DNA of 64,000 bases, taken from assembly GCA_009617715.1 (NCBI GenBank), contig VTFK01000171.1, positions 248,001 to 312,000 on the forward strand, in the 5' to 3' direction. Below the pieces are notes generated by a model. That model saw nothing but the letters and a program-made list of their open reading frames with translations, was not told the origin of the DNA and ran no database searches. Positions 51,761-64,000 of the stretch are shown in pieces; position 1 is the stretch's first letter, and every line of letters begins with the position of its first letter. A program made the translations under genes and the position numbers. This stretch comes from Plectrocnemia conspersa (lineage: Eukaryota > Arthropoda > Insecta > Trichoptera > Polycentropodidae).

Positions 51761-51804
51761 GCGTGAAACTACATATTTAAAAAAGCGTGAAACTACATAT
51801 TTAA
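51761..51804. repeat. Two exact 20-bp units, 24-bp period
   Basis: gcgtgaaactacatatttaa occurs at 51761-51780 and again at 51785-51804, separated by aaaa. Confidence 0.8.
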
Positions 51805-53122
51805 TAGAACTATAAATGTGTTTTGTATTTATCTCTATTAGTTTATCTGTTAAATTTAATTTATTTACGACAAGAATTTATATATGCATACGTATTTTAA
51901 TTTCATTGAATATACATATGCTTTTGAAGTTTCGATTTAGACCAAAAAAATAGCCGTTGGTTATTTCATCATTTTAATAATCATACCCAATATACATAAA
52001 TAATTATTTTTTAGGAAGTATAAAAATATAAGTATTTTTTGCATGTACCAAAATATCTAAAACAAGGTTTATATAAATTTAAATTCTTCTTTGAGTGGTC
52101 TTATGCCTGCACTACACTCTTTGGAAGTTGGCTAAGGTTGGCCAAGGACGGAGAATATATTGGGTTTCTTCGGTCGAGTTCGGTTCTGTCTGTTCTAAAA
52201 TCTTTCGAAAGTTGTCCGAGGTTACCGAGAACGGGAGGTAAAGTGGGGGTAATTCAGTCGACTTGGCCAGCTTCGAGCGCTTCCGAACATCAGAAAATTT
52301 CCGAGATTACTTTTCTTATTTTAATGTCCTCTTTTGATATTTATAAAATCTGGTCACCTTTAAAATTTATAACACGGACATTTTGATTGAAATGCGAGGA
52401 ATATTTAAAATAAATTATCATTGTCTGGTGAGATGGCTCGAGATAACCATTTGATATTACGAGAAATAAATCAAATATGCTGACTGATTTTATTAAGAAC
52501 TTGAACATTGATGTAAGACAGTGGAAGGCATTGTATATACAACTTTAGCTATTTAACCAAGATACTGAAAAATGAATAACTGTATGTTTTTAATTTTCCA
52601 AGAGGAGAGAGCTCCTTCAGTTAGTCAACACAATAAATGGTGCGGTCGGTGAGCCTAGGGCCGGCTAGAGGTGTTGCGAAGCCTCGGGAAAATATTACCT
52701 GCCCCTGAAACAAAGGTAGAAATATTGCATGAACATGATTTTAATAATTATTTAATCAAATGTTTATTAATTTAATATCATTAGACACGTGCATTTCTCT
52801 TGTACTTCCAATTATATTTTCAACTCCATAAAATACAAAAATTTACGTTCTGGGTAGGATAAAAACCTTTAACCTAGTCTGCTGTTGCCTTTCCTATATT
52901 ATTTCCGTCCTGTTTTTTGTTTCGTACTTTCATATTTTTGCAACATAAAACGCTAAAGACATTTACCTTGGTATTGAGCTTTATACTACCATCAGCTCAT
53001 TTGCTCTATTGAGACCTGACAAACTTTGATAGAATGACATCTTCACACATATTTATTTTTAAGGTTTATGGTTATTATCAAATAAATATTAGAAAAATTA
53101 CATGCTTAATTGAAACTTTTTA

Positions 53123-53146
53123 CCCCCCCCCTCTCTCTCTCTCTCT
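53123..53146. repeat. Poly-C / (CT)n simple repeat
   Basis: A run of C followed by about seven CT units upstream of the metalloprotease gene. Confidence 0.85.
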
Positions 53147-53389
53147 TTAATTAACCCTATCCGTAATTGCTGTTAATGAGTTGATAAGAGTTGCTGTTTT
53201 TGCATATGTTTCCCTTGGTCAATCTTATTTAATTAACAATATTACACTACAATATTTGATATAGGGTCAAATATTAAAGCTTTATGGCCAATATTAAAAA
53301 GCATATTACGATTTTTTTACCACTACTACGGCTGCGTCAGATTGGTACTCCTGTCTGTCAAGTGGTTTGCCGGTTGAGTAGCGGTGAAG

Positions 53390-56300
53390 ATGTCAAACTG
53401 GTCGGTTGTGTCTGATTGCAATGTGGAAGGAGCCTATGCGAGAGTTCGCAAGCTCAAGTCTTCCACTGGACTCAAATTACTCCATGTTGACGTAGAAGGA
53501 CCTATTGTCAACACATACATCGCTTTAGGTATCGAATTATCTATAACGATTTGCTGAATAATTTACACACTATACTAAAATACTTTTGGATTGTTTATCA
53601 AAACTATGCTTATATAGAGAGATAAGTTGTTTTTTAAAACATAGCTTCTCGAGATAATTGTTTTTTAATGTCATTGAGATGATTTGCACAATAGTTGTTA
53701 ACCTAGAATTTTGTGACATTTTACTTGGAGCGTTTTATTAATTCTACTTTAATACGTTTTAAATATTTATTTATAATAAACGAGGGTCACTGGTTAGTTT
53801 TAGATAATTGCTTATGTTAATTATTATTACTTATATAGTAATATAAAATCATAAGGATGTGAAATGTGGTTTACACAAACAAATAGGTCGTATATGTTGT
53901 ATAAATATTTTTTTGTAAAATTTTGGTAACCACTTTTCTATTATTATTTTGTCAATATCATATCTATGTTTGTGGTAGGAAGTGAGTTATCTAAAAGACA
54001 TAAATCTATTGCGTGTTTAAAGTGTATTTGATACATATTTTTCTTAAACATCAACTTTTACGTCATAAAAATTATTCTGGAATATTGTTTAATTTTCTTC
54101 AAAATCAATTTTTTTAAAATATGTTGCAAGTGCAAAATAATCTTACATATGTATATATTACATTCAATGATCAATATCATTTACCGACTAATAACACTCT
54201 AAGTCTGTTTCATTTTTATCTCATTCAATAATGTGATCGAGTGATCTTGCTCATAGTTCAGGAGCAAACAAGTCTTGCAGATCACACTATAGCATAAGGG
54301 GCTCCCAACCTTTTTGTATCCTAGAGCGCATTTTACAATATTGGTAGGGCGGCGGGCACCATCTGACTCGTCAGATTCCTTTTTGCCACTTACAGGAGCT
54401 ATAATCGGAAAAAAGTCGGCAATCTCGGCCGATTTCATAGCTTCGGTTCGACAACTTCGAGAGAGGCTTAACAAATAATTAAAAATATTTTAAATTTTTT
54501 AATTAGTGTTTGTTAAAAAAATTCTATTGCGGTCGAATAGTGGCGGGCGCACACAAATCGCCATGGCGCCCGCGGGCACGGGGTTGGGAACCCCTGCACT
54601 ATAGCATAAAACATTGAATAGAACTTATGCTAAACTTCGGAATTCACAAACGCGTGTATTAGTTTTACCACAATGAGCCAAGACTGCATATTCAACACAA
54701 CTGCAGTTTGAATTTGATCAATAGTATATTTTTAAAGTTGTACTCATATTAAAATGTTTGAACCAAGTCTACTAAAATTACTGACGTTTATTGTTACGCT
54801 TTTTAAATCCAATTTTTATGAACGTAGATAGGAAGTCTTGGAATTAATCAATGCATTTAGAATTGGCAGCATTTTTTTATAATATTTCGTTGCGAGATAA
54901 AAAAAATTCATTCTAATGTCAAATTTATGCATCAGTTCAACAAGCTTCTCATCTAAATAAGCTCCATGTTGGTAATTTTGATATAGACTCAGAACCGGGT
55001 TCCATAATTCTTGCCATTATTCATCATCATTCTGGGTATTCCTTTGAAGATACCCGAATAAGATAATATGACTATTTGTCCATTTTTAATTTAATAAAAA
55101 AATGACAGTTATTGTCAAAATTTTCTATATACCTTTAAACATCATGCAAAACAATGGGTTTAGTGTAAAAATTAATTTGTATTAAAATGCAAATTTAAAA
55201 CACAATATAGTTAACACTTAAAATTTCACTGTTATTATCTCATGTCGAGGCAACTAAAGGTGTCCCAAAATTAACGCAAGATTTTAATTAAATATATAAT
55301 ATCCGTATTTATTAAAATCTCAATTCTGTATTAAATCATAGACGGGAATCAATCACTTTTTATGCGCCTTACATTGTTCAACTGTAATTATAAATTTAAC
55401 TTTCACAGCCACCGAAGCCGAAGATGACGACGGCCTTCCGCACACACTAGAGCATCTCATCTTTCTTGGATCTGAACTATACCCTTACAAAGGGCTGTTG
55501 GATATATTTGCAAATCGGTGCTATGCTTCAGGGACCAATGCGTGGACCGATATAGATAACACTGTTTACACTTTGAGTACCGCTGGCGCCAAAGGGAACG
55601 CTGGTTCTTCTTCCGATCTACATGAATCACATATTGTATCCGCTTTTGACGCATCAGGGTTTCGTCACTGAAGTGCATCACATCAGCGGAGAAGGCGAAG
55701 ATGGTGGAGTCGTATATTCTGAGATGCAGGGCCGAGAGAACGGGGCAGAATCGAGGTATTTTCTTAGTTAATTTTGTCATTTGTGTGATGTATAAAACTT
55801 TCATTTTGCTAGTTTTTTGTTATAGCTTTAAATGAACTACATATGTATATATTTTGCAGTATATTCTATCAAAATCAATCATATAAATGATATTTTATAA
55901 CATTTTGTTAAAGAAAAAGGATTCAAAAATAAGAGCATAATATTTTTGTTGTGTTCCATTTACTGCATATAAAATTATACATTTTTTATTTCAGGTGCTT
56001 ACGTAAACTATCTCAAGAAATTTACAAAAAAACTGGATATGCTTGCGAGACTGGTGGTATAATGGAAAATCTTCGCGTATCGACAACCAACGAAAAGGTT
56101 TTTATCATAATATAAAAAGACCTGTTTTTGAAATTTAAAATGTTATATTAATTGTGACTTCTTTGCGATTGTAGATAAAGAAGTTTCACGGTATGTTTTA
56201 TAGACCCGAGAACATAACCATTATTGTAGCTGGTCAAATTAACGAGCAGGAAATTTTAGAGGCATTAAAATCGGTAGATGATATCATCATGGAAAAGGTT

Positions 56301-59300
56301 TGTTTAAATATAAAATATTACAATGGCTTATTGTTTTATATGATTTGTCATCTTTTTATAATATTATTTATATTTGATGTGCCTGTCGAGAATATTCTGC
56401 TACAGAACTTACACCAAATCGGAACTTTTTAATCAACTTGTACATTTGCTGGAGCGACAGGCATACATCACTACACTTTAATTGGTTTCATCTCTTCATT
56501 ACTTACAGAGCATTGCTTTACTTTGGTGCATGTTGTAAATGATGTGGACATTTTAAGATACTGCTTTACCATCATACTCAGGGACGTCATGTCTGCTTTT
56601 TCAAGGGGGGGGGGGCAAAAATTGTCCAGTTAGTGGTCGTTTTTTTAATATTTCGATTTCATTAAAATTCATAGTATTTTATTAAATGATATTTATTTTT
56701 CTTGCCAAATTCAAGGGGGGGAAATGCCACCAACTTCCCTCGTCCAAATGACGTCCTTGTTTTAAATTTACGTCAAAAGCAATAAAATCGTGCCGTCGCT
56801 GTCGGTCAGTTATCTAGTGTTCATATTAAGACTTTTTATAACAATGTAGATAATATATAATAAAGTATATCTAAACCAAATTTTGACCAATAGGAGAGCG
56901 CAAAAAACAATTATCCCTTCTCAGAAGTCAAAAATCCACATCAAAAGCGTGCCTTCGCAGTGAGAACGTTCTTTACTGAGCGTTCCCATTGCAACGGCGC
57001 CGACACGTTTTTATTGCTTTTGATGTGAATTTTTGACTTCTGAGAAGAGATAGTTGTTTTTGCACCCTCCTATTGACCAAAATTCGGTTTTAATATACTT
57101 TGACCAATACTCTCATATCAAAGTCGGTAGTAATATCGGTAAGAATAGCTATCATATTTTACATAACTTAGTGTAATATCGAAATGCAGACAAACTATGG
57201 AGCAATATGCGAGATGCAAGGTCTGTCTGTAATTCTTCTTCTGCTGATTTCCCCCCAAGAGTTGAGTTGGCTTAGTTTCTATTTTGGACTTGACCCAATG
57301 AAAGTTCTAAAACTATAATTAGGTCAAGTTAGGCTTATTTAATTCGTGTAGGTTAGGTTTGAGTACAGCAAATGTATGTTTCGCTACCGTCAAATTGAGT
57401 TTTATAGTTATTTTAGGACAGCATATAATTTCAATGGTTCGATGATTATTGCGCAAACAAAAATTTCACACAGCAACAGTTTCAGACAACAAAAATCCTG
57501 ATCATGGATTATCAATATACACATACATATATCTATGTGTATATTGATAATCTAATTAAGAATATGTAAATATATATAAAAAATAATATCTGCATATATA
57601 AGAGATATCGAGGGTGTGTGAATTTAGAAATATCCATTATGCGTTGTGTCGAGCCTGTGCGGGAATATGAAAATCGGAGTTAAATGTGGTCCCACAAATA
57701 AACGTGATTATATTTGTCATTATACTCGGCTTCCGAGCATATGCGAGATTCGATCGGCATTTTGTTTCAAGTAAAAAAAAGGTCACTTTTTTTATTAGCT
57801 GTGGAAGTCATAAATTAGAAAAATACAAGGCAGTATGTTACATAAATTTTTATCGCTTGAAATATTTCTCAATTGTATTAGATGGGATAGAGACAATAAA
57901 AAAAAACGAATGATTAGGTAGCAAAGCCAGCAAAATATATTCAAGTAACTATCCTTGATTAATTGGGGTTGCTATATGGTTCCAATAATTTGACACACTT
58001 TTATTACTATTTTGCCCCATATTTCTTAGAATTTATAAAACGCAATATGTTTTCGTATGGAATGTGTTTTAAAAATAAAGATATCTATATTTCCTTACTT
58101 CCATTGTTTATTATTGGGTTCATTCCATTATTTAATTATTGCTTACGATTTTTAAAAAATGGTAAAAATAATATTCACAATTTTTTTGGAACAATGCAAA
58201 AAATACCCGTTATGTAATTTTAAAACATAAATTTTGCAAAAAATATAAATTTAAAATTTATTTTTTTATTGTTCCTATTTATATATAATTATTTACTATT
58301 ATAATTTCCAATAAAAAAATATGATTTTTTGGAACACTTTGCAAAAAAACACCAGCATGTTAACACTTAACCGACGGGTCGGGTAGTATCTACCGATTTC
58401 GTCCTCTGGTGGTAGCCGACGGGACGGGTAGGAACTACCTTTTACGATTTCACGTTCTTGATATAATACATATGTATTAAATAATCTTAAAATAAATGCC
58501 TTTTTTAAATAAAAATAGAATTGTTTCAATAAAAAATGTACAATTTTAAATGTAATAATATTCCGCAATATATTTTCACCATGCTTCGCAGATTAGATAA
58601 TTATTCAATTCCTCTCCTATAAAATTGGTGGTTTCATCAATATTATTTCTATGGTATTTGTCTGTTTACTTGAATAAATTATTCCGTTTACTTAAAAAAG
58701 ATATTAAGTTGTTTAAAAATACCTTAATTACAAATAGTTAACACACATGGGTAGTAAGAAAAAATGCTCATACTTAACCTAAATATTTTATATAATAAGC
58801 ATATTTTTATAAAACAGTATATGAATTATTTTTTTACAGAACAAAACAAACCCACCGCCTCCATTTATCCGTCCTTGGCAATCGATTGTGCCGCCGTTAG
58901 AAGAAACGAAGATCATCAAACATAAATATCCCAATGACTCCGAAGACTGCGGCCTGATCATGATCGGATGGAGAGGTCCACAGATCTTGGACACAAACGG
59001 ACTATATGAAATCACAGCCTGTAGCATCCTTCTCAGATTGCTTTGCGACACTCCAATAGCTCCGTTTCAAAAAGCTTTGGTCGAAATAGAAAACCCTTAT
59101 GCTAGCGACATAACATCGGGCATCATAGAGAATTCCGTCTCTATGCTGATGATAACGCTAGAAAACGTTCCCACTGCAAAATTGGACGATGCTCTACCAG
59201 CATTCCGGCAGGTGATCACGACTCTATCGACTAAACCTAAATCCTTAGAAACGGGAAGATTGCACAGTCTGATTCAAAAGACTTTAAGAGAGTTTTTGGG

Positions 59301-59592
59301 TCACATGGAGAACAAGCCGCACGATACACTCACTTTCATGTGTCTCTCAGATATGTTGTACTCGACCAATGAAAACCAGGTATTGAATTTTATCACCTGC
59401 TGTGTTTTAATTGTAGGTTTTGGAATGTTAATATTTTTTTTTTGTTATAGTTTGGAGAGCGTTTGAACAAGCGAAAGATTTTGAGGAATCTGAAAATGAG
59501 AGCTGCACTTGGTGGAAGGCTCTCTTCAAGAAGTATTTCTTGAAGGACTTTATAGCCATTATAGGAGAGCCGAGTTGTGATCTCATGGTTGA
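53390..59592 (+). CDS. M16-type zinc metalloprotease, C05D11.1-like, first six exons (continues past the window)
   Basis: Exons: 53390-53528, 55409-55755, 55995-56097, 56175-56297, 58840-59379, 59451-59592, the last ending at a donor (gtatgt). Together they give about 464 residues. The start MSNWSVVSDCNVEGAYARVRKLKS leads into the inverted zinc motif H58-T-L-E61-H62 (plus 55441-55455), followed by GSELYPYKGLLD and SGTNAWTDIDNT. EGEDGGVVYSEMQGRE probably supplies the third ligand Glu, then GYACETGGIMENLR.STTNEK and FYRPENITIIVAG. This order is that of the C05D11.1-like branch of the M16 (insulinase/presequence protease) family, usually about 1000 aa, so roughly the C-terminal half is missing. 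Two single-base defects break the frame: an extra A at 55597-55598 and a missing A in the run 59493-59496. Both lie in conserved blocks and look like sequence errors. Substrate unknown. Confidence 0.9.
54285..54607. mobile_element. hAT-type MITE in intron 1 of the metalloprotease gene
   Basis: The ends aaggggctcccaacc and ggttgggaacccctg are inverted repeats. An 11-bp direct repeat, cactatagcat, lies on each side (54285-54295 and 54597-54607). The interior is GC-rich and non-coding. Ends of the CAGGGGTTCCCAACC type belong to hAT elements, whose usual duplication is 8 bp. Confidence 0.7.
56579..56759. mobile_element. 181-bp hAT-derived MITE in intron 4 of the metalloprotease gene
   Basis: The ends CAGGGACGTCAT and ATGACGTCCTTG form the terminal repeats. 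The left 80 nt (gggacgtcat..ctttttcaagggg..agtggtcgttttttt aatatttc) match the reverse complement of 20150-20235, the 3' end of the hAT remnant in the FATP copy B intron. No coding capacity. Confidence 0.65.
56863..57113. mobile_element. Foldback MITE with about 80-bp inverted arms
   Basis: The left arm (aaagtatatctaaaccaaat, ttgaccaataggag, cttctcagaagtcaaaaatc, cacatcaaaagc) recurs inverted in the right arm (gcttttgatgtgaatttttg, acttctgagaagagatag, cctattgacc, aatatacttt). The arms are joined by a GC-rich centre of about 60 bp. Part of the centre (caaaagcaataaaatcgtgcc) is also found just outside at 56769. No coding capacity. Confidence 0.75.
57507..57552. repeat. Perfect 19-bp stem hairpin with 8-nt loop
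   Basis: GATTATCAATATACACATA (57507-57525) and TATGTGTATATTGATAATC (57534-57552) are exact complements. It lies in intron 4 of the metalloprotease gene. The stem is perfect, AU-rich and shorter than most miRNA precursors, so a young foldback is as likely. Confidence 0.6.
58366..58442. repeat. Duplicated GC-rich motif next to TTAA, possible piggyBac-type end
   Basis: cgacgggtcgggtagtatctacc and cgacgggacgggtaggaactacc occur about 40 bp apart, the first directly after ttaac. Subterminal repeats near a TTAA suggest one end of a piggyBac-like element; a matching second end was not found. Confidence 0.3.
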
Positions 59593-60896
59593 GTATGTTA
59601 TTATTTTCTTCTCTTGAAAATAAATATCGATAAACATGAAATAATAATTCCATTTTCTGAGAAATTTAAAAAATCTTATTTAAATTTTATAAGAATACAC
59701 TATTATATGTTAAATATAGTTATCACAAGACAGGCTCTTACTCATCGTTGACTTCAAATAGTTCTTGATCAGTTTTAACTTCGAGAATATTCAATCGCAA
59801 GCTGCAACTAATACACTAATAGTAAAAAAAACTCAGCACAAGGAGACGTTTGGCAGTGGCTCAATAAAACCCCATTTCACTATAAACATTTGCATTTATC
59901 TGCCCGTTCTAGGGTAATTTTTGCAGTCTGTAACGAACGCTACAATCTTCCAATTTCTATAATGATATTTTCATTCGAAAATTCTATGTATGCTTTTGTC
60001 AAGTTTTAAACAAGATTATGCAGACCTTCTTTTGAATAGAATAGTCTTTGGTTAAATAACTGCAAAGACAAATAAAGTGAAACATTGTCATCCATTGCTT
60101 TAAATCGATAATTATGATGATAATTTATTTCCAATCCTCCTTATCTTTCACCAGAAGTCAATGGATCAAATGCAATTCACAAATAAATTTTGGTTTATTT
60201 TTCTGTCGACTGCATCAGTCCAGCTAAAGCCAATTACTTGGCTTTCCATCGGTAATGTGTTAATGATAATCTTTATGATATATAGTATTATTTCATTTAT
60301 TTAAAACTGATTTTTACAAATAAGCATATGTAGTTCTTTTGGTACAAAAAATATTTTTTTTCGTGAGTTCATTACAATCAATCAAAAATGTAATTAAGTC
60401 ATATAGGACGTTGGCGGACCACCATATTAACTTTTCATTTTTATGTAAAATCTACAAAAATGTTTTAATTGCGCAATCTATTAATCTTAAAAGTTTTTTA
60501 AAAATAGTAATTTATGAGTAGAATATTAAAGAGTTTCTTAACCTATTGGTAATTTATGAGTAGATGTATAGTTTCTAAACCTAAGGGGTGCGACTTTGCA
60601 GAAAGAAAGAACAGAGACATATGGTAAGTTTATATATAGTGAAATATTTAGACGCCTGTAAATAATTTAAAAAAAAATGTTTGTGTATTTAATTGTATAT
60701 AACTAAATAACTTTTTTTATTTTATGAAATTTATATTTAATAATTTTGGTTGTTTATTCAATTAAATAAATATATTTATTTTTAATAAATTTAAAGCTAC
60801 AAATTTCATCTACTAGGTGGCGCCAGCTGTTTGCGATACTCACAAGCGGAACGTACGCAACGGCATTTATAAGCTGGAGTATTGCCCGCAATAAGC
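59593..60896. other. AT-rich region between metalloprotease exon 6 and U1, no gene seen
   Basis: Begins at the exon 6 donor, so it is intron sequence of the metalloprotease gene if the remaining exons lie beyond the window. No exon with the expected C-terminal M16 similarity was recognised here. Confidence 0.5.
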
Positions 60897-61060
60897 ATAC
60901 TTACCTGGCGTAGGGGATACCGTGATCATGAAGGCGGTTCCCCCAGGGTGAGGCTCCTCCATTGCACTACGGTTGGGCTGACCTCTGCGATTATCCCTAA
61001 TGCGGATAACTCGGGCGCGTAATTTTTGGTAGCCGGGACTGCGTACGCGCTGTCCCGACC
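60897..61060 (+). ncRNA. U1: U1 spliceosomal snRNA
   Basis: The 5' end AUACUUACCUGGCG carries the ACUUACCUG that pairs with 5' splice sites. Next come the stem-loop I region (gtgatcatgaaggcggttc), loop II sequence ccattgcac, tgacctctgcgattatccct for stem-loop III, the Sm site AAUUUUUGG at 61021-61029, and a terminal stem-loop ending gtcccgacc. The length, 164 nt, is that of U1. Nearly every block agrees with insect U1, including the Drosophila-like gattat.cctaatg segment, so it looks functional. It is the RNA of the U1 snRNP that recognises introns' 5' ends in the nucleus. Upstream, atttataag at 60865-60873 lies where a TATA-like element would be, though U1 is normally Pol II-transcribed from a PSE; I could not identify the PSE or 3' box. 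It is on the same strand as the protease gene, perhaps inside its next intron. Confidence 0.95.
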
Positions 61061-62154
61061 TTATAATAATCACAATATTCCAGCTTTATGCATTTACATT
61101 CTGGTACTTGGCAGTCATGCAATGCATGGATGTGACAGATGGTAGTTTTTCATAATGCGGTGTTTCATAAATAAATTCTACCTAGAGGGGCAGACAGCTG
61201 ACGTCAGGATGGGAGTCTATAGATAAAATCTGACAACTATCGCTCTTTTCTTTTTTTTAAATGTTTATTTCAAAAATAATTTAGTTTTATACAAGTTATA
61301 AATTACATGTTTCTGGCTTTTAGCCATTATCATGTTTACAAGCAGCCGAATTGCTCTTTTCTTGATTTGATAAGTAACTTGATCGCTTGATTCAATCATC
61401 TGATGATATACATATGTATAGGCTATCTTGGTTTCAAGTTATATATTATAAGTCTGTGCTGTAACTGGTTTCGTCTACCCGAATAGTTTTAAACCCATAT
61501 AAGAATGCAACAAATATATAATAATTGAATACGTTAAATTGATCACTGTGAACATCACATTTTAGGGATTAAAGTTTTTGCATGCTAGGCTAGTTTTTGC
61601 ATGTCCAATCTTTTTGATCTTCTTTGCCCGACAAAAAAAATTGTCAAGGACTGTATATAAAATTTAATATTTATTTTCAATAGTGTAATCCAGCTCGGCG
61701 ATTTTTTCGGACAGAAACTTTCCGAAAACTGATTATTCCAGACAAAAAAATATGTTGTGTTTTATTACAAAAAAAATAAGGTAAACATTTGATAAATAAG
61801 AATTGCTGAATTTTTAACCACGAGTTCAATGTAACAATCAATTTAAATTTCCAATAAATCAATATTTTTCTTCCTGAAAAAACGACAATCTCGAACTCCT
61901 CTTAATGGCTTTATTTTCATTATTGAAAACGTAATTTTTTTCTGAATAAAACCTGTTACATTATTATTAGGCAAATTACTACACCAGTAACAAAATTATA
62001 GTTTTACTTATGATATTTAACTTGAAAAAAATAAAATAATTCGTAGTGTTTTTCTTAAACACAGAAACCAGTTTTTGTACTTCAATGGTAAAAAATGCCT
62101 TTAACGCGTGTTTAATCCCTTTTTATGATATGCGTTAGTCCTTTCATCCAATTA
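61061..62154. other. Non-coding stretch after U1, nothing recognised
   Basis: AT-rich sequence with short GC-richer patches (about 61190-61220). No exon, RNA gene or transposon end was recognised. Confidence 0.5.
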
Positions 62155-62222
62155 CAGGCGGCCCTCGACTTTCGCACATAATTGGTTCCTGAAAATGTGT
62201 GCAAATGTTCGAAAGTAGAGGG
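62155..62222. mobile_element. Tigger-type terminal fragment or mini-element
   Basis: CAGGCGGCCCTCGACTTTCG after TA, followed by cacataattggttcctgaaa, matches the inverted end of the Tigger copy at 34945-35006. Within 68 bp the complementary cgaaagtagaggg follows, so it could be a minimal palindromic derivative. Confidence 0.6.
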
Positions 62223-62307
62223 ATGTAAAAAAATGTCTTTAATTGTCTATACATATTTGTTGTATGCAGTATTATATACATATTGCACTTATTTGGTTTG
62301 ATTACAC

Positions 62308-64000
<1,693 letters not shown>

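Larger units (their letters stand above)
39024..53389. other. Gene-poor region of transposon remnants
   Basis: No host gene exon is recognised in these 14 kb. Identified content is piggyBac-like, jockey, mariner-type and hAT remnants plus short repeats (separate entries). The stretches 39.0-42.9 kb and 51.0-53.4 kb are AT-rich and show nothing beyond short TATG-type and CT-type repeats and a mildly GC-rich patch at 52.1-52.3 kb. Confidence 0.6.

Noticed and set aside
52039..52386. 115-codon plus-strand frame
   Set aside because: No domain, no splice context, biased composition; likely chance in a GC-richer patch, though an old transposon piece is possible.
58788..59051. Minus-strand 87-codon frame
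   Set aside because: Antisense shadow of metalloprotease exon 5.
60867..61073. Minus-strand 68-codon open frame
   Set aside because: It is antisense to the U1 snRNA; the conserved RNA explains the sequence.

Overview
The window is AT-rich, intron-rich DNA from an animal, most likely an insect. Evidence for this: spliced genes with GT-AG introns; a U1 snRNA gene that matches the known Drosophila U1 nearly block for block; and insect-typical Tc1/mariner, hAT, piggyBac-like, jockey and tRNA-derived SINE copies. The order cannot be settled from the sequence alone. All assignments come from reading translations and splice signals by eye; no database search was run.

Layout. (1) 203-5090, + strand: a complete Golgin-97 (GOLGA1) orthologue in 12 coding exons, ending in a GRIP domain. 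(2) 6994-13542, - strand: a 13-exon fatty acid transport protein / very-long-chain acyl-CoA synthetase gene (FATP/SLC27 family), convergent with the golgin gene. (3) 17913-35856, - strand, possibly reaching 39023: a second FATP gene in tandem, with one intron of nearly 14 kb full of transposon debris. (4) About 39-53 kb: a gene-poor stretch of transposon remnants. It holds a piggyBac-like element, a jockey RT fragment, and degraded hAT and mariner-type copies, some nested. (5) 53390-59592, + strand: the first six exons of an M16-type zinc metalloprotease of the C05D11.1-like group; the rest must lie beyond the window. (6) 60897-61060, + strand: a U1 snRNA gene. (7) 62.3-64 kb: the 3' part of a hAT transposase on the - strand, running off the end.

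The two FATP genes share the same core architecture: N-terminal membrane segment, AMP-binding motif YTSGTTG, YGATEGN, and a DRTGDT..W.GENVST segment. They share two exons of corresponding length (151 and 238 nt), yet they differ strongly in intron layout downstream. Both FATP genes and the protease carry single-base indels at short homopolymers inside otherwise well-conserved exons. This looks more like assembly error than decay.

I found no operon-like, defence or otherwise novel multi-gene system. The parts most worth a second look are the tandem FATP pair, the proposed extra N-terminal exon, the homopolymer indels, the U1 gene beside or inside the protease gene, and the nested transposons with MITEs that match nearby parental elements.
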